From: Gammaproteobacteria bacterium
GTDB taxonomy: Bacteria > Pseudomonadota > Gammaproteobacteria > Pseudomonadales > Pseudohongiellaceae
DNA length: 37,399 bases
Assembly (NCBI GenBank): GCA_002729315.1
Contig: PBTW01000088.1
Span: 1 to 37,399 of the forward strand
Reading direction: 5' to 3'
A program made the translations under genes and the position numbers. Shown here piece after piece: positions 29,598 through 37,399 of the stretch. How positions within the stretch are numbered: position 1 is the stretch's first letter; each line of letters opens with the position of its first letter. Below the pieces are notes generated by a model, which made no database searches, had not been told where the DNA came from, and saw only the letters and a program-made list of their open reading frames with translations.

Positions 29598-30734
29598 TTA
29601 GCGAATAGAGGTTGACTGCGATTCAATCGGCTCATCTGCGGAGTCGAGGGCAGGGGGTGTCGATGTAAATTCAGAATTAAAGCGGGCAGTGCTACGCGCC
29701 AGATCTACCAGCAGATCCTCCATTTGCTGCCAGTACTCTGCTTCAAGGTATTCCGCCTTTCTGGCCCGCAGCATGATCACAGATCTTTCTAGGTCCTGCA
29801 TTCGGGATTTAAGCGCAAGCCCCTCGGCGGAAAGGTTCTCACCTTCTTCAATCAGAGAGTCAATATAGGCGATTTCAGCAAGACGCCCATCGGCAATATC
29901 CACGACAGGGTCAAGACTGAACAGCGCATCGCCATTGTCGTCGAGACCCGCATGTTCGGAAGCTAGGCGGCCCTGCTCTTCATACCACAACTCAACATTG
30001 GCCTTCGCATATTCAAATGCCTCAAGCATGGACACGCGGTTGTTCTTATCCCGATCTCCATTGCGCTGATCGAGAGCCTCTATGAAGTATCCGGAGAAAA
30101 CGGGGTCGTAGCGCTCTGAAGAGGAACGGGTCGATGAGATCACCACCCGGCCCTTACTAGACAGCGAAGAGGAAAAACCAAAGCTCGCGCTGGTGGTGTT
30201 GATAATAACCATATCCTGCTGATCGAACCGGTCCAGAAGTGAAGCGAACTGCACTCCCGTCATATCCGGACCGAAAATATTGAACTTGGCTTCCTCCTCG
30301 GAACCAGATCCGTGACCGATGAGATAAAGCGTGATCTGATCGCCCGTCTTCACGCGTTCCGCAAGTCGCTCGAGCGCGAGTTCGATTCCCTCCCGACTGC
30401 AGGATCCGTCGACCCGGTCGCCACCGGTAAAGTCATCTTCACCGTCGTCATAGAGCAGCGTGATCGTTTGAGAACTGTAGCCATAATCCCGCACAAGTAT
30501 GTCGTGCAGAGACAGAGACCACTGACGAAAACGCGCCGCATTGTCATCACCGACGGCCGGCCCGGTCATGATGACAGCATATTTTGTGGTTGCGGGAGTG
30601 TCGAGAAAGCGCCTTGCAGGCAGATCTAAGCCCGGGTTCTGGGCACTTGTGATCCCTGCTAAAGCCAGCGAGCACAGGAAGGCCAGCGATTTCGCAGTCC
30701 GGCCTCTCGCTGTGATTGAAGTCAAATTTTCCAT
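29598..30734 (-). CDS. Clan CD caspase/legumain (C13)-like protein, predicted catalytically inactive; start refined from ORF 29598..30818
   Basis: Start MENLTSITARGRTAKSLAFLCSLALAGITSAQ (signal peptide) at 30734, with ATG overlapping the upstream TAA (TAATG). YAVIMTGPAVGDDNAARFRQWSLSLHDILVRDYG, LYLIGHGSG (His), then MVIINTTSASFGF where the Cys is expected, RVVISSTRSSSERYDPVFSGYFIEAL. Confidence 0.8.
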   Translation of the reverse strand: MENLTSITARGRTAKSLAFLCSLALAGITSAQNPGLDLPARRFLDTPATTKYAVIMTGPAVGDDNAARFRQWSLSLHDILVRDYGYSSQTITLLYDDGEDDFTGGDRVDGSCSREGIELALERLAERVKTGDQITLYLIGHGSGSEEEAKFNIFGPDMTGVQFASLLDRFDQQDMVIINTTSASFGFSSSLSSKGRVVISSTRSSSERYDPVFSGYFIEALDQRNGDRDKNNRVSMLEAFEYAKANVELWYEEQGRLASEHAGLDDNGDALFSLDPVVDIADGRLAEIAYIDSLIEEGENLSAEGLALKSRMQDLERSVIMLRARKAEYLEAEYWQQMEDLLVDLARSTARFNSEFTSTPPALDSADEPIESQSTSIR

Positions 30735-33037
30735 TAGGACAGACCTTTCAGTCGCCGTGCCGTCCAATCCAGACTCAACAAACTGAGCAGCAGAGCAAGT
30801 AGCCACGGCTGATCCCACAGATCTAGGCTGACCTGCTCAGAGTAGGCATTGGGGGTAAATTCCACGGCGCTGGTCAGCTGATCGATATCAGCCAGATCAA
30901 AATAGGTTCCGCCACTGAGCTCAGCGACCCGCCCAAGCAGCCCCGTGTCCATGGCAGCGTTATTGAACTCCCTAAGGGAAGGAGTCACTACAAAAGGCAC
31001 CCGCTTTTCAGATTCTCCCGAGCGTCCCTCCCCCGCTGCGCTGGCAACATCTACAAGCAGATCATAAACACCCTCTTCCTCAACCAAGAAGCTACCGCGA
31101 TAGACACCGTCTTCCTCAATATCCCATTCCATAGATTGATCTAGAACAACATCGAGCGGCGCATTGACCTGCATCCACAGCGTGGCGTCGTTATCAGGAT
31201 CGTAATCCATATCCAGCACAGTTGCTGTTACATGAACTTCATCGCCCACATTGTAGAATTCCCGATCAAATTCAACGGTGACTCGCTCCGGAGCGGCGAC
31301 AGCAAGCCAGCGAAGCAACTGCTTCCAGAGGGTTTCATGAGATTGATCAGCAGCCTCCATCATCATCTGCCACCGCCAAGTGCTGGCAGTCGTCAGCGCG
31401 ACGCTCCGACCGCTGCCGTAGCGCTGCGTTGTGAGCACAGGTAAAGCCTGATTCTGATACTGCAGCAACGGATGCTCCATCAAGACGGTTGCTCCGGGTT
31501 TGATTCGGCCAGTCACGAATACCCCCTGCAACTCGGGCAGTTGTCGCCAGCGCATGCCGTTTTCTCCATCATCACCTGACAAGCGTAGCAGAGGCGAGAA
31601 TTCCCCGTTATTGGTAAGTCGCGGAAAGAAGGGTTCTCCCGTTGGATGACTCCCCCGGCGGATGCCCCCGCGAAGATGAGATGGCAAAAAGCTTTCCTCA
31701 ACCAAGGTCACCGGCAGCAAATCTTCCACTGGCGTGCCGATAAATTCCTCATCAATCATGCCGCTCATCAGAAAACCACCACCACGCTCAGCGACAAATT
31801 CCTGGATCATCTGCAGTTGATCCGCGTTAAAGAAGCCCTCTTCGATATCACCGAGAACCAAGGCTTCATACTGGTAGAGCTCTTCCTTTGAACGCGGAAA
31901 ACCACCACTGAGTTCGGTAGGTGTGTTGATACCTTGCCGGTAGTATTTTTCCGGCCCCGTTTGGAGATAGGTAGCAAGCCGAACAGATTTATCATCCTCT
32001 ACGGCCCTTCGGATAAATTTATATTCATTTCGCGGATGCCCCTCAATATAAAGTATGTCGAGTGGCGCTTTTTCTGTATTGTCCACCAGAAACTGGTAGA
32101 CATTGTTTTCCGCAATCAGTTCGTCGCTCCGCAGCTCAACTTCCAAATCGTAAACGATCGCGTCGGGACGCTCCGGAGTCAATTCAATCTCGTAGCGGCG
32201 CGTCACCCCGGCCGCACCAAGTGTCACCATTTCTGATGCCACTTCCTGATCACCATCAAGAATAGCGATCCTGACGTGCTCGCCCGTATAGCCCTCATGA
32301 TTGATCCCGACTGAGACATTGAAGACAGAGCCTTCCAGCACGGTTTTCGCTGCATTGACATCAACGATGCCGATGTCCAGCGGGATCTGCTCCTGTCCGA
32401 TACCCACCGTAAAAATCGGGATGTCACGACTGCCGAAATTCCGGGCTTTGGCGAGGGGATCCAGTTCGCCGTTATCCGCGCCATCGGTCAGCAGGATCAG
32501 CGCTCCCAGAGGAAGCCCCCCGAGCTGATCATCCACATACTCGAGAGCCTGGCCGATTGAAGAAGCTGTACCTGATTCGCCCAGCCCCTCTGCCCCTGCG
32601 ATTCGCTCGGCGGTTTTGTCAAACCTGAAACTGCGAATCTGAAAATTCTCCGCCAGCCCGTCGAGAACCCCACTGTCATAAAACCCTTCACGCATGGCCT
32701 CTCGCCTAGTTTGGCCTCCTGACATGTCGGCAACTGCCATACTCTGCGAATCATCGATAAGCACCGCCAGGTAGGTTTCCTGAGGCGCAACCTGAAGTGT
32801 TGTGATTACCGGACGCAGCAGACAAAACAACAGGATTATCAGCACAGTGGCGCGCAAACCAGTGAAAAACACCTTCCAGGGAAGCGTCAGCGGGCGGGTC
32901 GTCTTCCGATAGCCAAACCAAACGCTAATCACAATTAAGGCGATCAACGATAGAAAGAATATTGGACTGACGCCATAGGCGAAGTCGACGCTTCCCTCAG
33001 CCAAGGCGGATAGTAAATTAGGTTCTGTGTATTGCAT
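30734..33037 (-). CDS. Membrane-anchored vWA + GATase-like protein
   Basis: 767 aa; two N-terminal TMs, MIDAS AVLIDDSQSM, LILLTDGADN, GATase-like LDILYIEGHPRNEYKFIRRAV...YEALVLGDIEEGFFNADQLQMIQEFVAERGGGFLMSG, C-terminal TM LLALLLSLLSLDW. Confidence 0.85.
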   Translation of the reverse strand: MQYTEPNLLSALAEGSVDFAYGVSPIFFLSLIALIVISVWFGYRKTTRPLTLPWKVFFTGLRATVLIILLFCLLRPVITTLQVAPQETYLAVLIDDSQSMAVADMSGGQTRREAMREGFYDSGVLDGLAENFQIRSFRFDKTAERIAGAEGLGESGTASSIGQALEYVDDQLGGLPLGALILLTDGADNGELDPLAKARNFGSRDIPIFTVGIGQEQIPLDIGIVDVNAAKTVLEGSVFNVSVGINHEGYTGEHVRIAILDGDQEVASEMVTLGAAGVTRRYEIELTPERPDAIVYDLEVELRSDELIAENNVYQFLVDNTEKAPLDILYIEGHPRNEYKFIRRAVEDDKSVRLATYLQTGPEKYYRQGINTPTELSGGFPRSKEELYQYEALVLGDIEEGFFNADQLQMIQEFVAERGGGFLMSGMIDEEFIGTPVEDLLPVTLVEESFLPSHLRGGIRRGSHPTGEPFFPRLTNNGEFSPLLRLSGDDGENGMRWRQLPELQGVFVTGRIKPGATVLMEHPLLQYQNQALPVLTTQRYGSGRSVALTTASTWRWQMMMEAADQSHETLWKQLLRWLAVAAPERVTVEFDREFYNVGDEVHVTATVLDMDYDPDNDATLWMQVNAPLDVVLDQSMEWDIEEDGVYRGSFLVEEEGVYDLLVDVASAAGEGRSGESEKRVPFVVTPSLREFNNAAMDTGLLGRVAELSGGTYFDLADIDQLTSAVEFTPNAYSEQVSLDLWDQPWLLALLLSLLSLDWTARRLKGLS

Positions 33038-33039
33038 GT

Positions 33040-36000
33040 CTACTGTCTCGGGCTGTCTGACCCCTGACTCTCTGACAATACACGATAGTATTCCTGAACT
33101 AGGTCCCGATACTCCTCAGGCAACTCTTCGTCGAAAGACGTGTACAGCTTGTTATTGATGTTGTCCAATTCGGCTTTGGCGCGCAGCGCGCCTTCGAGCT
33201 CGATAATCGGCTGGAGAAGCTGGCGAAACAGCTCCGGTTGATTGATGAAATCTTCGATGTCCTGCTGGGTCAGTTGTTGCCTGATCGAACGGGCATTCCC
33301 CCAAGGAAGATTGTTGCCGTCGGTGTCGATCGTTCCACCCGTGCCAGCGCGCTGCTCACCATCCTCTCGGGCACCCCCGATTTGCTGTCGGTTTCCGAGA
33401 GCACCAGCTCGCCCAGCCTGCGTGCCCTGCTGCCCGCCCCTCGCCTGATCGCGCAACTGATCCTGCAGCTGTTCAGCCAGTTGCTGGCTGCGCTGCAGCT
33501 GCGCTCGCATATCACGAAGGTTCGGCTGCGTGCCCTGCTGGCTGCCATTGTCGTTGAAGGCCAGCGCCTGTTGCTGTAGCGACTCGACCTGCTCTCTCAG
33601 GTTTTCCGCATCTTCCGCAGCGCGTTGGAGCTGATCAGATTCAGAACCTTGAGTCGCCGGATCGAGTCTGGCCAACGAGTTGGCCAGATCTTCAAGTTGA
33701 TCTTCAATTTCCTCTTCGATGTTGACCGCTAGATTCACCATGCCATTGCGCAGTACACGGCTGCTGGTGGACATTTCTTCTCGAATCGGTCGCAAGTCGC
33801 GGCTGGCTTCCTGAGCCTGCGACATAAGACGCTGATCCTCATTACTGCCACGGGCGATGATCGCCCTCAGCATGTCCTCGATTTCTTCAAGATCTCGCTG
33901 CTGTTGTTGTTGCGCCTGAATAAGCTCCTGCAGGCTTTCATCATTGCGCACTGACTGACGCGTCTGTCCGAGTCCCTGCTGCCGGCTAGTTTCCGCAATA
34001 CGCTCCTGTAACTGCCGCTGCTGCTGCAGCAACTGCTGCCCGCGCTGCCCCAGATTCTGCGCCAACTGATTCACTGAACTCTCACCCTGTTCATTCAGCC
34101 GCTGCTGTTGCCGCCGGAGGTTTTCCAGAGCCTTCTGGCTACGCGCCGCCGCGATGGAAGCAGAGTCACTTTCCGCCGCTTCCTGCATTTGCTGCGCTGC
34201 GCGCTGAATGGCACTCTCACGCTGCTGCGCACCGGAATCACTGGTGCCAGAAGCTGACTGCGACTGGCTGTTATTCTGCAACGAAGACTGATTACTCTGC
34301 TGACCTAGCGCCATCTGCTGGGCTAGTTGCGCGACCTCGCGGCTCAGCTGCTCCTGCTGCCGCACAAGACGCTCCAGTTCGCGGCGCTTTTGCTCTTCAG
34401 TCATCTGGTCTTCCCGCCGCGCCAGATTGCGCTGTGCCCGGGTCAAGCCCTCCTGTCGCCGCGCCAGCTCTTCCAGCTTGTCGATCTCCTGCTGATTCTG
34501 CTGAGAGCTTCTTCCCCGGGAGTTGGGCGTTTCGTAGCGATTCTCCAGCTGTCCCATTTCCATTTCAAAAAGCTCTCTGAGATCCTCGCGCTCTTGCTGC
34601 GCCGAACCGCCACCGCCGCCTCCACCACTTTGCTGCATGCTGATACTCGTACGATTGATGTTTGCTTCGGCCTTTAGGATGTATTGCAAAGCCAGCTGTT
34701 CAGGCTGAAGGGCACTGGTAATCTGCACTTTATCAAGTTCACCCGCCGCCAGATTCATCTGCTCAATGGCCATCGACAGATTTTCGACCGCCGAGTCATA
34801 TGTATCGTCTGAAAAGTTCAATCGCTCGGCCAGACGATCAATCGACATCCTCGCTCGACCGGTGGCCTCTCGCTGGGATTCGGCAATAATTTCCGCATCA
34901 GCTCCGAACTCCTCCGGGGATACCTGATTCTGACGGTTGCGCAACTTCCACGTCGCCGCAATGATATCTTTCTGCACTGAAACCAACGCGCTGCTGTCAC
35001 CACCCTGACCGCCGCCGGCACCCTGTCCCCCACTCATCCCCGGATTTCTCCGAAATTCCTGATCCGTAGGGATAATCTGCAGGAAGTAGATATCGGAAAT
35101 CACCTCAGTCGGGCCGTCCAGGCCGTTATTGTCGGCTAGCGTAAGAAAATAACTGACAAAATCTCCCGGTTCGACTTCGAGGTCTTCAAGATAAATCAGC
35201 TCGCTGCCTGCAACGCTGCGAACATTTTCTCCAGTGAGGAAATCCACTTCGACCGCTTCTGAGCCCACCACACTGTAATTCAGAGTGAACTCGCTTAGTC
35301 CGTAATCATCGCTGGCATCCACCTCCAGTACCACTTCCTCCAGCGGCATCACTTCTTGATCGCGCCCAGGACGCCGCAGAGAGAGTTCCGGCGGTGCGTC
35401 CTCTATAGACCTGATGAAATAATCCAGCGGCTCCTGACTCTCTAGGCCAGCCAAATCGGTGGCGAATATCCGATAGACCCCATCCTGAGTCACGGTGAAG
35501 CTCGCGCTCCCGAGATCACCGTCGATTTCCAGATCTAGATCCTGATAAGAGGGTAGTTCCGAACCGGCTTCTGCGGGATCCCGATAGCTCTCCTCGAACT
35601 CCACTCGAGCTGTCGCAACGGCCTTGTTGAACTGAATATCTAGTAAAACCTTTGTACCTTCCGGCACAATCATGTCACCAGTGTCCTGTTCCGTCGTGTC
35701 GGTCAGCTCGGTGTAGTCAGGATAATCGAACGCCAGATTGATCTGCTCGACTTGTGGCAAATCGAACAGTTTTATCTGAAATTGTGAAGAACTCTGTTGT
35801 CCCCGCTCTTCGAAGGCAACGTAATAGGTAGTATCCACCTGCAGCGAAGGAATGAAATAGCTGTATGTAGCACTGCTGCTGCCACTGCCATCCCGACTCA
35901 TGGATACATCCTGCCAGTTGACGTTGTCATCCTGCAGCCTTAGATCGATACTATCTGGCGTTGCGTTGGAGACACGGGCGACAATCGTGACACTGCTACC

Positions 36001-36651
36001 GCGCTGTAACTCAAGATCGCCGGGCTCTACTGAAATTTCAATATCCGGTAGAAATTCCGCGACGACCAGTGGCTCGGAAATCGCGAAAGGCCAGGCCAAG
36101 CGGGTCCCGGAATTCAACAACGATTCCGAATTCAAGAACACTGCTGAAACCACAGAAACCACCGTAAGGGCGGCAGCAAAACTCATCCAGGATTGCTGCG
36201 CGGGCGCCACCGTTTCAACTTCCCGCTGCTGCTCGACCACGTGGGCCTGTGCATCTTCCCACAGTTGCTGGATAAATTGCGTAGAGACTCCGGCGCGACC
36301 GTATTTAAGATCGTCCTCGCTGAACTCCAGCGAAGTCAGCAAGCGCTGTTCAAAGTCCGGTATGTGGTCCTCAACATAATGCGCCAGCATTCTGTCGTCC
36401 GTGTTACGGCGGCGAAGCAGGCGCAGGAACGAGGCGGTGATCAGAAACCCAGCAAATACTGCCACTGCAAACAAAGCAATGGAGCCTAACTTTCCGGGCT
36501 CCACCCACGCGCCCACGAGGCTTAATGACAGGGCTAAGACGGCTAGGGCGATAGTAAAGAGGCTTGCGCCCTTCAAGAAGAAAAACCTAGCGCGGCGACG
36601 GCGAAGCTGCTGGAGTGTCTGTTGGAGACTTGCGATGGTTGGTGTGGTCAT
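33040..36651 (-). CDS. DUF4175-like membrane protein with Gln-rich coiled-coil C-terminal half
   Basis: 1203 aa; two N-terminal TMs plus a third near aa 155; beta-rich middle; long Q/E/R-rich region (RREDQMTEEQKRRELERLVRQQEQLSREVAQLAQQMALGQQ...); directly upstream of the vWA/GATase gene (2-nt gap). Confidence 0.75.
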   Translation of the reverse strand: MTTPTIASLQQTLQQLRRRRARFFFLKGASLFTIALAVLALSLSLVGAWVEPGKLGSIALFAVAVFAGFLITASFLRLLRRRNTDDRMLAHYVEDHIPDFEQRLLTSLEFSEDDLKYGRAGVSTQFIQQLWEDAQAHVVEQQREVETVAPAQQSWMSFAAALTVVSVVSAVFLNSESLLNSGTRLAWPFAISEPLVVAEFLPDIEISVEPGDLELQRGSSVTIVARVSNATPDSIDLRLQDDNVNWQDVSMSRDGSGSSSATYSYFIPSLQVDTTYYVAFEERGQQSSSQFQIKLFDLPQVEQINLAFDYPDYTELTDTTEQDTGDMIVPEGTKVLLDIQFNKAVATARVEFEESYRDPAEAGSELPSYQDLDLEIDGDLGSASFTVTQDGVYRIFATDLAGLESQEPLDYFIRSIEDAPPELSLRRPGRDQEVMPLEEVVLEVDASDDYGLSEFTLNYSVVGSEAVEVDFLTGENVRSVAGSELIYLEDLEVEPGDFVSYFLTLADNNGLDGPTEVISDIYFLQIIPTDQEFRRNPGMSGGQGAGGGQGGDSSALVSVQKDIIAATWKLRNRQNQVSPEEFGADAEIIAESQREATGRARMSIDRLAERLNFSDDTYDSAVENLSMAIEQMNLAAGELDKVQITSALQPEQLALQYILKAEANINRTSISMQQSGGGGGGGSAQQEREDLRELFEMEMGQLENRYETPNSRGRSSQQNQQEIDKLEELARRQEGLTRAQRNLARREDQMTEEQKRRELERLVRQQEQLSREVAQLAQQMALGQQSNQSSLQNNSQSQSASGTSDSGAQQRESAIQRAAQQMQEAAESDSASIAAARSQKALENLRRQQQRLNEQGESSVNQLAQNLGQRGQQLLQQQRQLQERIAETSRQQGLGQTRQSVRNDESLQELIQAQQQQQRDLEEIEDMLRAIIARGSNEDQRLMSQAQEASRDLRPIREEMSTSSRVLRNGMVNLAVNIEEEIEDQLEDLANSLARLDPATQGSESDQLQRAAEDAENLREQVESLQQQALAFNDNGSQQGTQPNLRDMRAQLQRSQQLAEQLQDQLRDQARGGQQGTQAGRAGALGNRQQIGGAREDGEQRAGTGGTIDTDGNNLPWGNARSIRQQLTQQDIEDFINQPELFRQLLQPIIELEGALRAKAELDNINNKLYTSFDEELPEEYRDLVQEYYRVLSESQGSDSPRQ

Positions 36652-36987
36652 TAGGTCCAGTTGGAAGTGTGGTTGCCGACATGCAGATTTTGAGCCGACA
36701 AACGACCCTGCAGTGATTCCATACTGCTGTCAGTTGTCCCGTTGCCAATTTCAGACTCCTGCAGGCCGCTTCCAATCCTATCGCGAGTAGCGGACCTGCT
36801 GCGCCCCAAATTTGACGCCGAACCCTATTTAACTATCCCACTAACCAGACTGGAGAGCAAGGCCTATGGACGTCGCATCCGACGTCGGGCCTGTCCCGTG
36901 CAGAGTGCGCAAGCAAAATAAGCCGGTCTACTTGAAAAAGCAGCTGCTAGGCGCGCTTGAGGCCGCCTACTATACACAGGTACGGAG

Positions 36988-37009
36988 AGCTGAACCGGCC
37001 GGTTCAGCT
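36988..37009. repeat. 22-bp perfect palindrome
   Basis: AGCTGAACCGGCCGGTTCAGCT equals its own reverse complement; overlaps the stop codon of the NUDIX ORF (37004-37006). Confidence 0.9.
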
Positions 37010-37399
37010 TGAGAAGCAACCCATTTCTTCCGGTCGGTAGTATGAAGAATTTTCCGGAAAGACTCGAATGCCGGCCTGCGCCACACCGGACAACAGCGAC
37101 GCCAGCGTCGCGTGACCTAACAAGTCTTGCAAAGTTGTCAAAGTCGGTAGGGGCAAGATCATGGAATCATTCTTTGCAGCGGTGATCGCTGCGCAGGGGC
37201 TGAGCCATCTGAAATCCAGAATTTCATCGTTATCGACGTTTACCTCAACCGCTTCAAGCAGTGGACACAGGAAAAACCAGGTACAGAAGCGCCTTGGCAA
37301 TTTAGGAGGCGTCGTCCAGTGCGCGGTATGAATTAGCTGCTTTTCAGAAATTTCGACCCCTGCTTCTTCGCGGGTTTCTCGAACGGCTGCACGAAGCGC
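37004..37399 (-). CDS. NUDIX hydrolase (truncated at window edge)
   Basis: Reading in frame from 37399: ALRAAVRETREEAGVEISEKQLIHTAHWTTPPKLPRRFCTWFFLCPL...; AVRETREEAGV is the Nudix box RExxEExG. Confidence 0.88.
   Translation of the reverse strand, partial: ALRAAVRETREEAGVEISEKQLIHTAHWTTPPKLPRRFCTWFFLCPLLEAVEVNVDNDEILDFRWLSPCAAITAAKNDSMILPLPTLTTLQDLLGHATLASLLSGVAQAGIRVFPENSSYYRPEEMGCFSS

Noticed and set aside
30735-30818. 28-residue N-terminal extension of the caspase-like ORF overlapping the vWA gene
   Set aside because: The internal ATG at 30734 begins a good signal peptide and forms a TAATG stop-start overlap with the upstream gene.
33400-34640. Repeat array or CRISPR-like structure in the CTG/CAG-rich segment
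   Set aside because: Repetition is codon-level Gln-rich coiled coil in frame; there are no regularly spaced direct repeats with unique spacers.
33270-34677. Several ORFs opposite the Gln-rich region of the DUF4175-like gene
   Set aside because: Repetitive CAG/CTG-rich coding sequence opens frames on the opposite strand; Leu-rich shadows with no domain.

Overview
This 37.4 kb window looks like chromosomal DNA from a gammaproteobacterium; that is inferred from gene content, and no taxonomic search was run. The left part holds the ribF N-terminus, a putative bifunctional OlsF-like acyltransferase, a visibly decayed molybdopterin oxidoreductase (YdeP/FdhF-like) pseudogene, a BASS-family transporter, and a glnK-amtB pair with a terminator. 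The middle part is a set of ordinary lipid/acyl-CoA and oxidoreductase genes (PaaI thioesterase, MBL hydrolase, PEBP-like protein, acyl-CoA synthetase, DUF4345-like membrane protein, SDR), followed by an RND adaptor/permease pair and a CNNM/CBS protein. The right part (about 22.0-36.65 kb, minus strand) is a tightly packed eight-gene operon built around a MoxR AAA+ ATPase: a DUF4175-like Gln-rich coiled-coil membrane protein, a vWA + GATase-like protein, a caspase/C13-like protein that appears to lack the catalytic Cys, a TPR + HExxH gluzincin, a DUF4159 protein, MoxR, DUF58, and a BatA/vWA protein. This operon is the most interesting system in the window: a probable envelope-associated chaperone/quality-control complex of unknown mechanism. 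The right edge is a truncated NUDIX gene, with a 22-bp perfect palindrome overlapping its stop codon. I saw no rRNA, tRNA, CRISPR array, transposase or phage genes.
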